Below are positions 30,256-39,472 of a stretch of DNA of 43,105 nt, piece after piece. The DNA lies in the NCBI GenBank assembly GCA_946481295.1, contig CAMLLW010000010.1:1-43105 (forward strand), read 5' to 3'. How positions within the stretch are numbered: the stretch's first letter is position 1; the number at the start of each line of letters is the position of its first letter. A program made the translations under genes and the position numbers. The notes beneath the pieces were generated by a model. It saw nothing but the letters and a program-made list of their open reading frames with translations, did not search any database and was not told the origin of the DNA. The stretch comes from an uncultured Clostridia bacterium (GTDB lineage: Bacteria > Bacillota > Clostridia > Lachnospirales > UBA5962).

Positions 30256-31161
30256 CTAAGTTAAATCTGCTAACATCACAATAGGTTTTATTTCTTCATT
30301 TCCGATAAACTTATAAATACCAATTAAATTTCCACAAGAGTCATAAAGTAATGCATCTTTTTCTTTATTAAAATTTTCTTTATTTTTTATGAAATTTATG
30401 CTTATTTTATTACCATTATATAGGTATTTATTTGCTGTATTAAATGCAGTTATTTTTTGATAATCTATAAGAACTTTATCTATTGGTATAATAATATCTT
30501 CTATTCCATTAGCATTTATTTTATATTTTAAATCTTCTAATTTTATACTATCTTTAAGTTCAAAATTGCCAGTCTTTGTACGAATTAAATATTCCATACA
30601 AGCACCTGTACCTAATTTTTCTCCTATATCATGACAAAGTGTACGTATATAAGTACCTTTAGAACATGTTACATCTATTATAAATCTATTATTAGATAAA
30701 AAATCTAATATACTTATATTATATATTTCTATCTTTCTTGGTTTTCTTTCAATACTTTTACCTTTTCTTGCTAAATTATATAATTTTTCTCCATTTACTT
30801 TAAGTGCTGAGTACATTGGTGGTATTTGGTTATACTCACCTAAAAAAGATAAAACTACTTTTTCTATATTTTCTTTAGAACAGTTTACTTCTTTTTTAGA
30901 TATTATATTTCCACTAGTATCTTGAGTATCTGTAGTTATTCCTAATTTTACAGTTGCTCTATACTTTTTAGTATTTCCACCAACATATTCAGCAAGTTTA
31001 GTTGCTTTTCCTATACAAATTGGTAAGACACCTTCTGCATCTGGATCTAGTGTACCTGTATGTCCTGTCTTTATCCCTTTTAAATTTTTTCTTATAATAG
31101 CAACAACATCATGTGAAGTAAAACCGGCCTCTTTATAAACGTTTATAAACCCACTTATCAT
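30256..31161 (-). CDS. truB: tRNA pseudouridine-55 synthase
   Basis: This encodes about 301 residues from ATG at 31161, five bases past the nrnA stop. The frame is open to 31188, but that start lies inside nrnA without an RBS. The catalytic Asp is D39 in GTGTLDPDAEGVLP-type context (here HTGTLDPDAEGVLP). Other TruB motifs are INVYKEAGFTSHDVV, PPMYSALKVNGEKLY and CSKGTYIRTLCHDIGEKL. A C-terminal PUA-like part follows. It modifies U55 in the T loop of tRNAs. The order rbfA-nrnA-truB-ribF is conserved in Firmicutes. Confidence 0.95.
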   Translation of the reverse strand: MISGFINVYKEAGFTSHDVVAIIRKNLKGIKTGHTGTLDPDAEGVLPICIGKATKLAEYVGGNTKKYRATVKLGITTDTQDTSGNIISKKEVNCSKENIEKVVLSFLGEYNQIPPMYSALKVNGEKLYNLARKGKSIERKPRKIEIYNISILDFLSNNRFIIDVTCSKGTYIRTLCHDIGEKLGTGACMEYLIRTKTGNFELKDSIKLEDLKYKINANGIEDIIIPIDKVLIDYQKITAFNTANKYLYNGNKISINFIKNKENFNKEKDALLYDSCGNLIGIYKFIGNEEIKPIVMLADLT

Positions 31162-31166
31162 AAAAT

Positions 31167-32129
31167 TTAAAACTCTTTTCTTAAACAAGATAAAATATCT
31201 TCTATAGAATCTTCAATATTTTTTCTTAATGTAACTCCTGATGCATTTATATGCCCGCCACCACCAAATTGGCTAGCTATTTTATTTACATCTATATTTT
31301 TTGATCTTAAACTTATTTTTGTTTCTGATTCACTTTTTTGGTATGCTAATATAGAAACTTCTATACCTTCCATATTAAGAATAAATTCAACAATACCACC
31401 TATATCTTTATTATCAGCATTACACTCTTTAAAATCTTCAAATGTTAATGTTGTATACGCTACAGGTATATCTTTTAATACTATAGCTTTTCCTATTGCT
31501 TTCTTAAATATACTAAATTCTTCGTAAGTTTTCATCTTAATTAATCTATTATATATATTAGAAAAATCTATATCTTTTTCTAATAAGCAACTAGCTATTT
31601 TTAAAGTTTCTGAAGAAGTTGTTTTATGTCTAAATCCTCCGCTATCTACTAGAATTCCAGCATATATAGCAGAAGCAATATCTTTATCAATATCACATAT
31701 ATTAACAATAATTTTATATACTAATTCTGAAGCAGAAGATACATTAGGATTAATAAAATTATATTTTCCGAAATAATTATTACTTATATGATGATCTATT
31801 ACTATTGTATTTTCACACTCTTTAAATAAATCTAAACTATTACCTAATCTTTCTATACCTCCACAATCTAAAGATATAAATAAATCTGGTTTTAATATAT
31901 TTATATCACCTTTAAATATAAAATTTTTCCCAGGTATAATATCAAATTTTCTACTGAAATCTTCTAATAGAACATTTACTTTTTTTCCTTTTTTATTTAA
32001 TGCCATAGCCATAGCTAGACAAGATCCTATAGAATCAGGATCAGGATTTGTATGCCCAGCTATAACAATATTATTACTTTTTTCAATAACACTTATTATT
32101 TTAGATAAATCACTATTTTTATTTTCCAT
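31167..32129 (-). CDS. nrnA: DHH phosphoesterase NrnA (oligoribonuclease / pAp phosphatase)
   Basis: These 320 residues comprise an N-terminal DHH domain with AGHTNPDPDSIGSCLAM (motif I), SLDCGG, and the metal-binding DHH in VIDHHISNNYFG. The C-terminal DHHA1 domain ends with FGGGGHINASGVTL. NrnA degrades short RNAs and 3'-phosphoadenosine 5'-phosphate and can act on pGpG. It lies two bases after rbfA, with GAGG in the end of rbfA serving as RBS. Family assignment is firm; the precise substrate range is by homology. Confidence 0.93.
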   Translation of the reverse strand: MENKNSDLSKIISVIEKSNNIVIAGHTNPDPDSIGSCLAMAMALNKKGKKVNVLLEDFSRKFDIIPGKNFIFKGDINILKPDLFISLDCGGIERLGNSLDLFKECENTIVIDHHISNNYFGKYNFINPNVSSASELVYKIIVNICDIDKDIASAIYAGILVDSGGFRHKTTSSETLKIASCLLEKDIDFSNIYNRLIKMKTYEEFSIFKKAIGKAIVLKDIPVAYTTLTFEDFKECNADNKDIGGIVEFILNMEGIEVSILAYQKSESETKISLRSKNIDVNKIASQFGGGGHINASGVTLRKNIEDSIEDILSCLRKEF

Positions 32130-32131
32130 AA

Positions 32132-32512
32132 CTATAATTCCTCAGACTCCCTAGAGTCATGTACTTGTTTTAATAAATCATTTATTTTTGTACTATAATC
32201 TAATGAGTCATCTATGCAAAATTTTACTTCAGGCGTATTCCTTAAGTTTATTCTATTTGCCAATTGTCTTCTTATATATCCTGAAGCATTTTTTAAACCT
32301 TCCATAACTTCATTTTTTTCATTTTCTTCAGCCATTATAGAAACATATATTTTAGTAAAACTTAAATCATTTGTAGTATCTACTTTTGTTACACTTGTTA
32401 ATTTACTAATTCGAGGATCTTTAAGTTCAGATCTTATTATATTTGCTACTTCTCTTAAAATTTCATCATTTATGCGAATTATTCTATTATTAATACCACT
32501 ACGTTTTTTCAA
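32132..32512 (-). CDS. rbfA: Ribosome-binding factor A
   Basis: This 126-residue RbfA has the KH-like fold (RINDEILREVANIIRSELKDPRISKLTSVTKVDTTNDLSFTKIYVS order, then LRNTPEVKFCIDDSLDY). It helps mature the 5' end of 16S rRNA during 30S assembly. The start is TTG at 32512 with GAGGTGA upstream; there is no better ATG. It sits 15 bases after infB in the usual order. Confidence 0.95.
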   Translation of the reverse strand: MKKRSGINNRIIRINDEILREVANIIRSELKDPRISKLTSVTKVDTTNDLSFTKIYVSIMAEENEKNEVMEGLKNASGYIRRQLANRINLRNTPEVKFCIDDSLDYSTKINDLLKQVHDSRESEEL

Positions 32513-32527
32513 AATTTCACCTCAAAT

Positions 32528-35158
32528 TTATCTTTTTACTTCTTCCATAATATATGCTTCTACAACATCACCTACTTTTATATCATTATATTTATTAAAT
32601 GATAATCCACATTCATATCCTGTGCTTACTTCTTTAACATCATCTTTAAATCTTTTTAAGGCAGATAGTTCTCCTTCATGTACAATGATATTATCTCTTA
32701 AAATTCTTATTTGTGAATTCCTTAATATTTTACCATCTGTAACATATGAGCCTCCTATTGTACCTACACCAGAAGCTTTAAAGAGTTGTCTAATTTCTGC
32801 ATGACCTATAACTTTTTCTTCAAATATAGGATCTAATAATCCTTTCATTGCTGCAGTTACATCTTCTATGGCATTATAGATTACTGTATATAATCTTAAA
32901 TCTACTTTTTCAGTATCTGCAACATTTTTAGCAGTAGTTTCTGGTCTTACATTAAATCCAATAATAATTGCATTAGATGCTGATGCTAACATAACATCTG
33001 ATTCAGTTACAGCACCGACTGCTCCATGAATAACTTTTATACGAACTTCTTCATTTGAAAGACGTTCTAAACTATTTTTAACTGCTTCTACAGATCCTTG
33101 TACATCTGCTTTAATAACAATATTTAATTCTTTCACGTTGCCATCTTTTATTTGACTAAATAAATCGTCTAATGATACTTTTTGAGGAGTTACTTTAATT
33201 AAATTTTCTCTACCTTGAGCTATTAATGATTCTGCAATTTGTCTTGCATGTCTATCATTATTTGCTACGTGAAATACATCTCCAGCCATTGGAACAGAAG
33301 ATAACCCTAAAATCTCTACAGGAGTTGATGGAGTTGCTTTTTTAACTTTATTACCTTTATCATCCATCATAGCACGAATTTTTCCATATGATTTTCCTGC
33401 AACAATAGGATCTCCAACATTTAATGTTCCACTTTGAACTAAAATAGTAGCAACTGCACCTCTTCCCTTATCTAACTGTGCTTCTATAACTGTTCCTCTA
33501 GCTTTTCTATCAGGATTTGCTTTAAACTCTTTAAGATCTGCAACTAACAGTATCATTTCTAAAAGTTCATTTATACCTATTTTATTTCTAGCAGAAACTT
33601 CTACACAAGGGACATCTCCACCCCAGTCTTCAACTAAAACATTGTGTTCAGCAAGTTCTTGTTTTACTCTATCAGGATTAGAATCTGGTTTGTCAATTTT
33701 ATTAATAGCAACTATAATTTCAACATTAGCTGCTTTCGCATGATTTATAGCTTCTATAGTTTGTGGCATAACCCCATCATCTGCTGCTACAACTAAAATT
33801 GCTATATCTGTAACTTGAGCTCCTCTCATACGCATAGCAGTAAAAGCTTCATGTCCTGGTGTATCTAAAAATGTTATTAATTTTTCTCCTACATTTACTG
33901 TATAAGCTCCTATATGTTGAGTTATACCACCAGCTTCTTTGTCTGTAACTCTACTACTTCTTATAGTATCTAATAAAGATGTTTTACCGTGATCTACATG
34001 TCCCATAACAACAACTACAGGTGGTCTTTCTTTCATATCTTCCGGTTTATCTTCTTCTTCATCTTTAAATGCTTCTTCTAATAAATCTACTTCATCTGCT
34101 TCTTCAGCAATAACATCAAATTGTTCTGCTATATTAGAAGCTGTATAAAAATCTATTTCTTGGTTTATAGTAGCCATTATACCAATTTTCATAAGTAATT
34201 TAATTATTTCTGAACTATTTTGTTCTAATTCTTCAGATAAATCTTTTACAGTTATACTTTTACCAATTTTAATAACTTTAACATCATTTTCTGCAGCTTT
34301 TGCTCTCTCTAAAGCTAAAAGTTCTTCTTGACGTTGTTTTTCTTCTCTTTCTAACTTACGTCTTTCTTTATTACTTAATTTTTTTTGATATGGACCATTA
34401 TTAACTTTAGGTTTTGTATTTATGTTATTATTTTGATTATTTTTATTAAATCTATTATTTTGATTTTTATTGCTTATTTTAACGATATTATCGTTTTCTT
34501 CATTATAATCATTATTTTGTTTTTTATTTTTAAAATTGTTATTTTGTTTTCTAGTATTATTATTTTTACTAAAATTGTTTATTTTATTATCACTATTTTG
34601 ATTATTAAATTTATTATTATTTCTATTTCTATTATCAATACTTCCACTATTATTATAATTCTTATTATTTAATCTATTATTTTGCTGTTTTTGGCCTTTA
34701 TTTTCATTATTTATATTATTGCCTTCAGCTTTATTTTTGTTATCTTTATTAAACTTATTGTTATAGTTTTTATTAAAACTTTTATTATAAGGTCTATTAT
34801 TTTGATTTTTATTTTCATTTAATTCTTTATTTGAGTTATTATTTTCTCTATTAGAATTATTAGTTGTATTGATATTTGATTTATTATTATTGATTTTGTT
34901 CATAGGCTTAATATTTTTATTTCTTCCCTTAACTATATTTTTATTTTGAATACTTTTATTATTAAAGTTATTCTTATAATTATTATTTCTAACTTTATCA
35001 TTTTTTATAATGTTTTCTTTTGCAAACTTAACTTCATAATCGCTTAAACTAGACATTGTTTTTTTATTCTCTATACCATTTTTAACTAGAAAATTGATTA
35101 AATCTTTTGTAGATATATCCAGTTCTTTTGCTAATTCATGTACACGCACTTTAGCCAA
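32528..35158 (-). CDS. infB: Translation initiation factor IF-2 with Asn-rich linker
   Basis: This encodes about 876 residues from TTG at 35158 ([15 protein letters not shown] follows). The open frame begins five codons earlier, but there it overlaps the GGAGGTG ribosome binding site. An IF2_N module is at the start. About 190 residues of asparagine/lysine-rich low complexity follow ([19 protein letters not shown] and similar), then a second IF2_N module. The GTPase domain has [13 protein letters not shown] and NKID. Domains II-IV end [13 protein letters not shown]2 delivers fMet-tRNA to the 30S subunit. The linker is not needed for catalysis, but its composition is striking. Confidence 0.97.
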   Translation of the reverse strand: MAKVRVHELAKELDISTKDLINFLVKNGIENKKTMSSLSDYEVKFAKENIIKNDKVRNNNYKNNFNNKSIQNKNIVKGRNKNIKPMNKINNNKSNINTTNNSNRENNNSNKELNENKNQNNRPYNKSFNKNYNNKFNKDNKNKAEGNNINNENKGQKQQNNRLNNKNYNNSGSIDNRNRNNNKFNNQNSDNKINNFSKNNNTRKQNNNFKNKKQNNDYNEENDNIVKISNKNQNNRFNKNNQNNNINTKPKVNNGPYQKKLSNKERRKLEREEKQRQEELLALERAKAAENDVKVIKIGKSITVKDLSEELEQNSSEIIKLLMKIGIMATINQEIDFYTASNIAEQFDVIAEEADEVDLLEEAFKDEEEDKPEDMKERPPVVVVMGHVDHGKTSLLDTIRSSRVTDKEAGGITQHIGAYTVNVGEKLITFLDTPGHEAFTAMRMRGAQVTDIAILVVAADDGVMPQTIEAINHAKAANVEIIVAINKIDKPDSNPDRVKQELAEHNVLVEDWGGDVPCVEVSARNKIGINELLEMILLVADLKEFKANPDRKARGTVIEAQLDKGRGAVATILVQSGTLNVGDPIVAGKSYGKIRAMMDDKGNKVKKATPSTPVEILGLSSVPMAGDVFHVANNDRHARQIAESLIAQGRENLIKVTPQKVSLDDLFSQIKDGNVKELNIVIKADVQGSVEAVKNSLERLSNEEVRIKVIHGAVGAVTESDVMLASASNAIIIGFNVRPETTAKNVADTEKVDLRLYTVIYNAIEDVTAAMKGLLDPIFEEKVIGHAEIRQLFKASGVGTIGGSYVTDGKILRNSQIRILRDNIIVHEGELSALKRFKDDVKEVSTGYECGLSFNKYNDIKVGDVVEAYIMEEVKR

Positions 35159-35179
35159 CCTCGACACCTCCAAAAATTT

Positions 35180-35488
35180 TTAATTAATACTATCTATTAA
35201 GTTAGATAGTTGCGTTGCAAATCTATCATCTATTATAACTAATGTAGGTCTATTATTTTTACCTATAGCTTTACTAAGTGTATCTCTATCGCTTAATATC
35301 CTTATAGGAACTTTATAGTATATACTTTTATTTCTAAACTTTTTTTTAGTATTATCAGAAGCATCTGTAGCTAAGATAATTAGCTTTCCTTTACCTGATG
35401 AAATAGCTTTTTCACACTGTTCTTCACCAGTTACTATAAAACCTGCCTTTTGTGCTAAAGACAATAAAGAAATAAATTTTTTATTCAT
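35180..35488 (-). CDS. ylxQ: L7Ae/YlxQ-family ribosomal protein
   Basis: These about 102 residues have the L7Ae/L30e fold: LLSLAQKAGFIVTGEEQCEKAISSGKGKLIILATDAS. It is a K-turn RNA-binding protein, always beside ylxR and infB in Firmicutes. The ATG at 35488, inside the end of ylxR (8-base overlap), has AAAGG at good distance. A GTG two codons earlier is less well spaced. The physiological RNA target is unknown. Confidence 0.9.
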   Translation of the reverse strand: MNKKFISLLSLAQKAGFIVTGEEQCEKAISSGKGKLIILATDASDNTKKKFRNKSIYYKVPIRILSDRDTLSKAIGKNNRPTLVIIDDRFATQLSNLIDSIN

Positions 35489-35768
35489 TTGCACTACCTT
35501 TCAAAAATGTTAAAAGATCTTCTTCTAAAGTCTTATAAATTTCTTTAGGTACAGGAGATTTAAAAGATTTTTCTAATCCTCTAAATTTATGAGCTTTTTC
35601 CATACACTCTAGATTAGCGCATATATAGGCTCCCCTACCATTTTTTTTACCTGTATAGTCTAAAAAGAAATCTCCCTCGTTATTTTTTACAATTCTAATA
35701 AGATCTTTTTTATTTTTCATTTCTTGGCAACCAGTACATTTTCGAAGAGGTAACTTTTTATTACTCAT
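35481..35768 (-). CDS. ylxR: YlxR-family RNA-binding protein (RnpM)
   Basis: These 95 residues contain the YlxR core: RKCTGCQEMKNKKDLIRIV, then GRGAYICANLECMEKA. In B. subtilis, YlxR (RnpM) binds RNase P RNA and modulates its activity. Two Cys pairs are visible. It lies in the nusA-ylxR-ylxQ-infB order, overlapping ylxQ. Start at ATG with GGGTGAT upstream. Confidence 0.92.
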   Translation of the reverse strand: MSNKKLPLRKCTGCQEMKNKKDLIRIVKNNEGDFFLDYTGKKNGRGAYICANLECMEKAHKFRGLEKSFKSPVPKEIYKTLEEDLLTFLKGSANE

Positions 35769-35830
35769 AGTATCACCCGCTTAAAAATTTAATATAAATA
35801 TACTAAACACCAATATTTATAATTTTAAAT

Positions 35831-37003
35831 TTATATTCTAGTATCTTTCTCCTCAGAAGAATTAATATTATTTTGTTTAATATTTTTATTAGATTTATTA
35901 TTTTTTTTAAGCTTATTATTATCTTTTAATTCTTTTAATTCTTCTTTAGTAATAAAATTTGTTTCTAATGCTTTAGTTTCACTTTTAATATCTATTTTCC
36001 AACCTGTTAATTTAGCCGCTAATCTAGCATTTTCTCCTTCTTTACCTATAGCTAATGATAATTGTTTATCAGGTACAATAACAGTTGCTGTTTTAGTTTC
36101 TTCATTGTCAAATACGCCTGTTACTTTACTAGGGCTTAATGCAGCAAAAATAAATTTTTTAGGATCTTCATTCCACTCTATAATATCAATTTTTTCACCA
36201 TTTAGTTCATTCATAATGACATTTACTCTAGAACCATTTTGCCCAACACAAGAAGGGACAGCTTCTAAACCATTTTTATTAGATTTAACAGCTATTTTTG
36301 TCCTAGAACCTGCTTCTCTAGATATAGATTTTATTTCTATGCTTCCGTCATAAATTTCTGGAACCTCTTGCTCAAATAGTCTTTTAACTAATTCAGGATG
36401 TGTTCTAGAAACGTTAATTATAGGTCCTTTAGATGTTTGTTTAACTTCTACAACATATACTTTTATTCTATCTTGAAAATTATATTCTTCTCCTGGTATT
36501 TGTTCTTTTACTGTTAACAATGCATCCATTTTTCCTAAAGCAATAATAACATTTTTATGTTCTTTTCGTTGAACAATTCCTGTTACTAGTTCTTTTTCTT
36601 TTGTAATATATTCATTAAATAAGATATCTCTTTCTGCTTCTCTAAATTTTTGTACTACTACTTGTTTTGCTGTTTGTGCAGCAATACGGCCAAAATTTTT
36701 TGGAGTAACTACTATATCTACAAAATCCCCTAATTCATAATATGGTTTTATTTCTCTTGCTTCTTCTATTGATATTTCTAAATTTGGATCAAAAACTTCA
36801 TCTACAACTTCTTTTTGAGAAAAACAGTTAACTTCACCATTCTCTCTATTTATTACAACTTTTACATTTTGATTATTCCCAAAATTTTTTTTACATGCAG
36901 TAACTAAAGATGTTTCTATAGCTTCAAATATTATATCTGGATCTATTCCTTTTTCAGTTACAATTAAATTTAAAGCCTCAATAAGATCTGTATTTGTGCC
37001 CAT
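35831..37003 (-). CDS. nusA: Transcription termination/antitermination factor NusA
   Basis: These 390 residues have the NusA N-terminal domain (LIEALNLIVTEKGIDPDIIFEAIE), the S1 domain (GIVQRKEHKNVIIALGKMDALL), and two KH domains with AVPSCVGQNGSRVNVIMNELNGEKIDII and LAIGKEGENARLAAKLTGWKIDI. A lysine/asparagine tail ends it. NusA binds RNA polymerase and modulates pausing. The length suits the Firmicute type without acidic repeats. GGAGGG lies 12 bases upstream of the ATG, a long spacing, but no better start is seen. Confidence 0.96.
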   Translation of the reverse strand: MGTNTDLIEALNLIVTEKGIDPDIIFEAIETSLVTACKKNFGNNQNVKVVINRENGEVNCFSQKEVVDEVFDPNLEISIEEAREIKPYYELGDFVDIVVTPKNFGRIAAQTAKQVVVQKFREAERDILFNEYITKEKELVTGIVQRKEHKNVIIALGKMDALLTVKEQIPGEEYNFQDRIKVYVVEVKQTSKGPIINVSRTHPELVKRLFEQEVPEIYDGSIEIKSISREAGSRTKIAVKSNKNGLEAVPSCVGQNGSRVNVIMNELNGEKIDIIEWNEDPKKFIFAALSPSKVTGVFDNEETKTATVIVPDKQLSLAIGKEGENARLAAKLTGWKIDIKSETKALETNFITKEELKELKDNNKLKKNNKSNKNIKQNNINSSEEKDTRI

Positions 37004-37029
37004 TTTACTAATTAACCCTCCAATTCACA

Positions 37030-37497
37030 CTAGAAAAATACAGCTAATCTGCAAACTGCAATTTCTTTACGTTCGAAACTTATTTTATTTTTATTTTCAT
37101 CTAATATGGAAACAATATTATTTTCTAGACTTAATAATTCACCAGTAAACTCTTTTTTATTATCACGGCTTTTATACAATTTAATATCTACAATTTCACC
37201 TATAAATCTTATGAAATCTTCATCTCTTTTTAAAACTCTATTTATACCAGGAGAACTAACTTCCAAAATATATGGTTGCTCTATTGGATCATATTCATCA
37301 AGTTTAACTTCAAGGGCACGACTAACTACTTCGCAATCATCTATACTTACATTGTCTTCTTTATCTATATAAATACGTAAATATAAATTTTGTCCTTCCT
37401 TAACAAATTCTAAATCCCATAATTCTAAATTATTTTCTTTAAGAATAGGTTTTAAAATTTCATCTATTTTAAGTAATATATCCTTATTAGTAGACAT
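37030..37497 (-). CDS. rimP: Ribosome maturation factor RimP
   Basis: This encodes about 155 residues from the ATG at 37497 (MSTNKDILLKIDE). An ATG three codons earlier abuts the AGAAGGG site and is too close to it. RimP motifs are LELWDLEFVKEGQNLYLRIYIDKED, VSRALEVKLDEYDPI and LEVSSPGINRVL. It assists 30S assembly. It is the first gene of the operon running to ribF, behind a consensus promoter and a 10-bp leader hairpin. Confidence 0.94.
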   Translation of the reverse strand: MSTNKDILLKIDEILKPILKENNLELWDLEFVKEGQNLYLRIYIDKEDNVSIDDCEVVSRALEVKLDEYDPIEQPYILEVSSPGINRVLKRDEDFIRFIGEIVDIKLYKSRDNKKEFTGELLSLENNIVSILDENKNKISFERKEIAVCRLAVFF

Positions 37498-37534
37498 ATG
37501 TATCATCCCTTCTAAAACTAGCCCTATACAAATA

Positions 37535-37560
37535 CAAGAGTGAGGATAACCTCACTCTTG
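37535..37560 (-). promoter_or_regulatory. Stable leader hairpin upstream of rimP
   Basis: A perfect 10-bp stem (CAAGAGTGAG / CTCACTCTTG) with a 6-base loop lies between the operon promoter and rimP. On the minus strand it is followed by TATTTGTA rather than a T run, so it is not a good terminator. It could be a regulatory or RNA-stabilising element. Confidence 0.55.
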
Positions 37561-37589
37561 CATAAAAAATTATTTAACGATTTAACAAT

Positions 37590-37618
37590 ATTATAACACC
37601 ATAAATTTTTTATTGCAA
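37590..37618 (-). promoter_or_regulatory. Promoter of the rimP-nusA-infB-ribF operon
   Basis: TTGCAA (37613-37618), a 17-base spacer and perfect TATAAT (37590-37595) on the minus strand. Confidence 0.8.
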
Positions 37619-37659
37619 CAAATTTAGCAATAAATGATAAAATGAAATAAAAAAACATA

Positions 37660-37688
37660 TTGACAAATTTTAAATATGGATATATAAT
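37660..37688 (+). promoter_or_regulatory. Consensus plus-strand promoter without a downstream gene
   Basis: Perfect TTGACA (37660-37665), a 17-base spacer and perfect TATAAT (37683-37688). It points into a 200-base region with no protein-coding gene. Confidence 0.75.
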
Positions 37689-37694
37689 CTAAAT

Positions 37695-37908
37695 ATGTTA
37701 ACTAAAACTAACTTATTGATTTACACTGAAAGTTAGTTCTATATACAATTACATTTATTAGTTAGTGTGAATTATGTATGGCTTAGTAAATTATACTATA
37801 ATAATTATTAATTAAAGGGCATAATTAATAATTATACTCCTCTTAAGATTTTTATTTTATCTTAACCCCTTAAAGTTTAAAAAAAACTGTCTTAAAGACA
37901 GTTTTTTT
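37695..37908 (+). ncRNA. Candidate small RNA
   Basis: From a perfect promoter (37660-37688) transcription would run about 215 bases to the strong hairpin-T7 terminator at 37879-37908. Within it only two 13-codon frames start with ATG, neither with a ribosome binding site. The 5' part forms a 9-bp hairpin (AACTAACTT / AAGTTAGTT, loop 15). A later segment, TTAGTTAGTGTGAATT, could pair partly with the loop and left arm as an alternative. I see no match to SRP RNA, RNase P RNA or tmRNA; 6S RNA is conceivable by size but unproven. Confidence 0.4.
37879..37908. terminator. Strong terminator downstream of the 98-residue gene
   Basis: Arms AAAAAAACTGTCTT and AAGACAGTTTTTTT, with T runs in both directions. 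On the minus strand it ends the flagellar-cluster gene at 37913-38209; on the plus strand it would end the candidate small RNA. Confidence 0.85.
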
Positions 37909-37912
37909 ATCT

Positions 37913-38209
37913 TTATATACTTATATCATACATACTTGTACTACCTTTATTTTTATGTCCCTTTTTTTTCTCTTTTCTTTCGTCTTCTTCTTTTCCTTTT
38001 TTATACTTTTCTTTATCTCTATTTACCTTTTTACTTTCTGATTTCTCTAATCTATTAATTTGATTATTTTTATCATCATTTTTCTTTTGTAATATTTCTG
38101 AAAAAATTTGTGATTGATAATCAGAACGATTAGATAAATTATTATTAGTCTTTATAACATCAGTACTTTTAGGAAGAATAACTTGCATATCTACTGGCTT
38201 AATAGACAT
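37913..38209 (-). CDS. Small charged protein at the end of the flagellar cluster
   Basis: This 98-residue protein of unknown function begins MSIKPVDMQVILPKSTDVIK and ends in a Lys/Glu-rich disordered tail (KKVNRDKEKYKKGKEEDERK). GGAGGTGA lies before the ATG, and a strong terminator follows the stop. Small proteins with an 'IKPVDxQVxLPK'-like N-terminus next to fliA are familiar to me from clostridial flagellar regions, but no function is known to me. No signal peptide or membrane helix. Confidence 0.65.
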   Translation of the reverse strand: MSIKPVDMQVILPKSTDVIKTNNNLSNRSDYQSQIFSEILQKKNDDKNNQINRLEKSESKKVNRDKEKYKKGKEEDERKEKKKGHKNKGSTSMYDISI

Positions 38210-38435
38210 TATATCACCTCCGTATACAAATTAACTAATATTACTAATATATATATGCATTTATACTAAATATATCGTCCCTTTTAATTAAAAATAATAA
38301 ATTTAATATTTTAATTTTATATTATTTATAGTTATTTGTATATTCTAGAGATTATTTTAAAATTACTATGTTATAGACTAATAATATGTATGTTTATCTA
38401 ATTTTAATTTATTATAAATTATTAAATATTTTTTA

Positions 38436-39191
38436 TTATAATGCTGATCTAAATTTTTTAAGTTTAAGTTTAAGTGTCGAAACAGCTTTAGAATGTAATT
38501 GTGATATCCTAGATTCTGAAACTCCAATAATTTTGCTTATTTCTTTCAATGTAAGATCTTCAAAATAATATAATGTTATAACCTTTTTTTCTTTCTCTGG
38601 TAATTTTTCTATAGCATTTTCTAAAATTTCTTGCATTTCTTTTCTAGTGTAATAAGTTTCCGGTGAATCTATAGAATTAGATTCAACTAATAAATTTTCA
38701 TGACTTTGTTCTAAATAATCATCTAATGAAATAACAGATATCACCGAATTTTTCTTTATAAACTTTTTAGTTTCATCTAAAGATAAATTTAACTTTTCTG
38801 ATAGTTCTAATACTGTTGGCTCTCTTCCTAATTCAGATTCTAAATTAGAAGATGCTTGTAATAACTGTTTATTTTTTTGTCTAAGTGTACGTGGTACCCA
38901 ATCAAGTTTCCTTAAATTATCTATAATAGATCCCCTAATTCTAAGAGATGCATAAGTTTCAAATTTAACACCTTTTTTATAATCAAATTTTTCTATTGCA
39001 TCTATTAAACCAAAAATACCATAACTTATTAGATCATCATATTCCACTTTGTGATTTATATGTACACTTAATCTCCCTGCAACGTACTTAACTAAAGGCG
39101 CGTATTTAATAATTAAATTTTCTTTTAGATCTTCAGATTTCGTCTCTGAATAATCACGCCATAAACTTTCACTCTTCCCAAATTCGTCCAT
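38436..39191 (-). CDS. fliA: RNA polymerase sigma-28 factor (FliA/SigD/WhiG family)
   Basis: These 251 residues have sigma region 2 (YAPLVKYVAGRLSVHINHKVEYDDLISYGIFGLIDAIEKFDYKKGVKFETYA order), the FliA-typical RGSIIDNLRKLDWVPRTLR, region 3 and region 4 (LPEKEKKVITLYYFEDLTLKEISKIIGVSESRISQLHSKA). It transcribes late flagellar and chemotaxis genes. It lies at the end of the flhA-cheC-cheD cluster as in other Firmicutes. AGGATGGTGT lies before the ATG. A 3' terminator is not evident. Confidence 0.95.
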   Translation of the reverse strand: MDEFGKSESLWRDYSETKSEDLKENLIIKYAPLVKYVAGRLSVHINHKVEYDDLISYGIFGLIDAIEKFDYKKGVKFETYASLRIRGSIIDNLRKLDWVPRTLRQKNKQLLQASSNLESELGREPTVLELSEKLNLSLDETKKFIKKNSVISVISLDDYLEQSHENLLVESNSIDSPETYYTRKEMQEILENAIEKLPEKEKKVITLYYFEDLTLKEISKIIGVSESRISQLHSKAVSTLKLKLKKFRSAL

Positions 39192-39310
39192 TTGACACCA
39201 TCCTGAAACTTAATAAATTAAAAAATAATTCTTATCCTTTATAATAGATTAAACTTTATTTTTTTTAACATTACGTGTACTCTATAAATTTTATTAATAT
39301 TTAACTTTTT

Positions 39311-39349
39311 ATAACTATAATTTTACTAATATAGTAAAATTATAGTTAT
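39311..39349. repeat. Perfect 18-bp inverted repeat with 3-base loop
   Basis: The left arm (39311-39328, ATAACTATAATTTTACTA) is exactly repeated in reverse complement at 39332-39349. It lies between the small membrane-protein gene and fliA. It may be a terminator, a processing site or a protein target. No good T run follows in either direction. Confidence 0.7.
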
Positions 39350-39472
39350 TTTACTGTATATTCTAAATATTACCTTCTGCTAACTTTTTTATATATTTAT
39401 AGTATTAGATGTTATTTATTCTAGTAATAATAATTTTAATTTATTTAAAACTATAGAAAATAAATTAATTCT

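Noticed and set aside
34385-34672. Plus-strand 95-residue hydrophobic frame inside infB
   Set aside because: It is the complement of the Asn-rich linker; AAT repeats read as Ile on the other strand. No RBS.
37815-37878. Second hairpin (TAAGAT / ATCTTA) ahead of the terminator
   Set aside because: The stem is short and A/T-only; the stronger terminator at 37879-37908 explains the region, and this may just be part of the candidate RNA fold.
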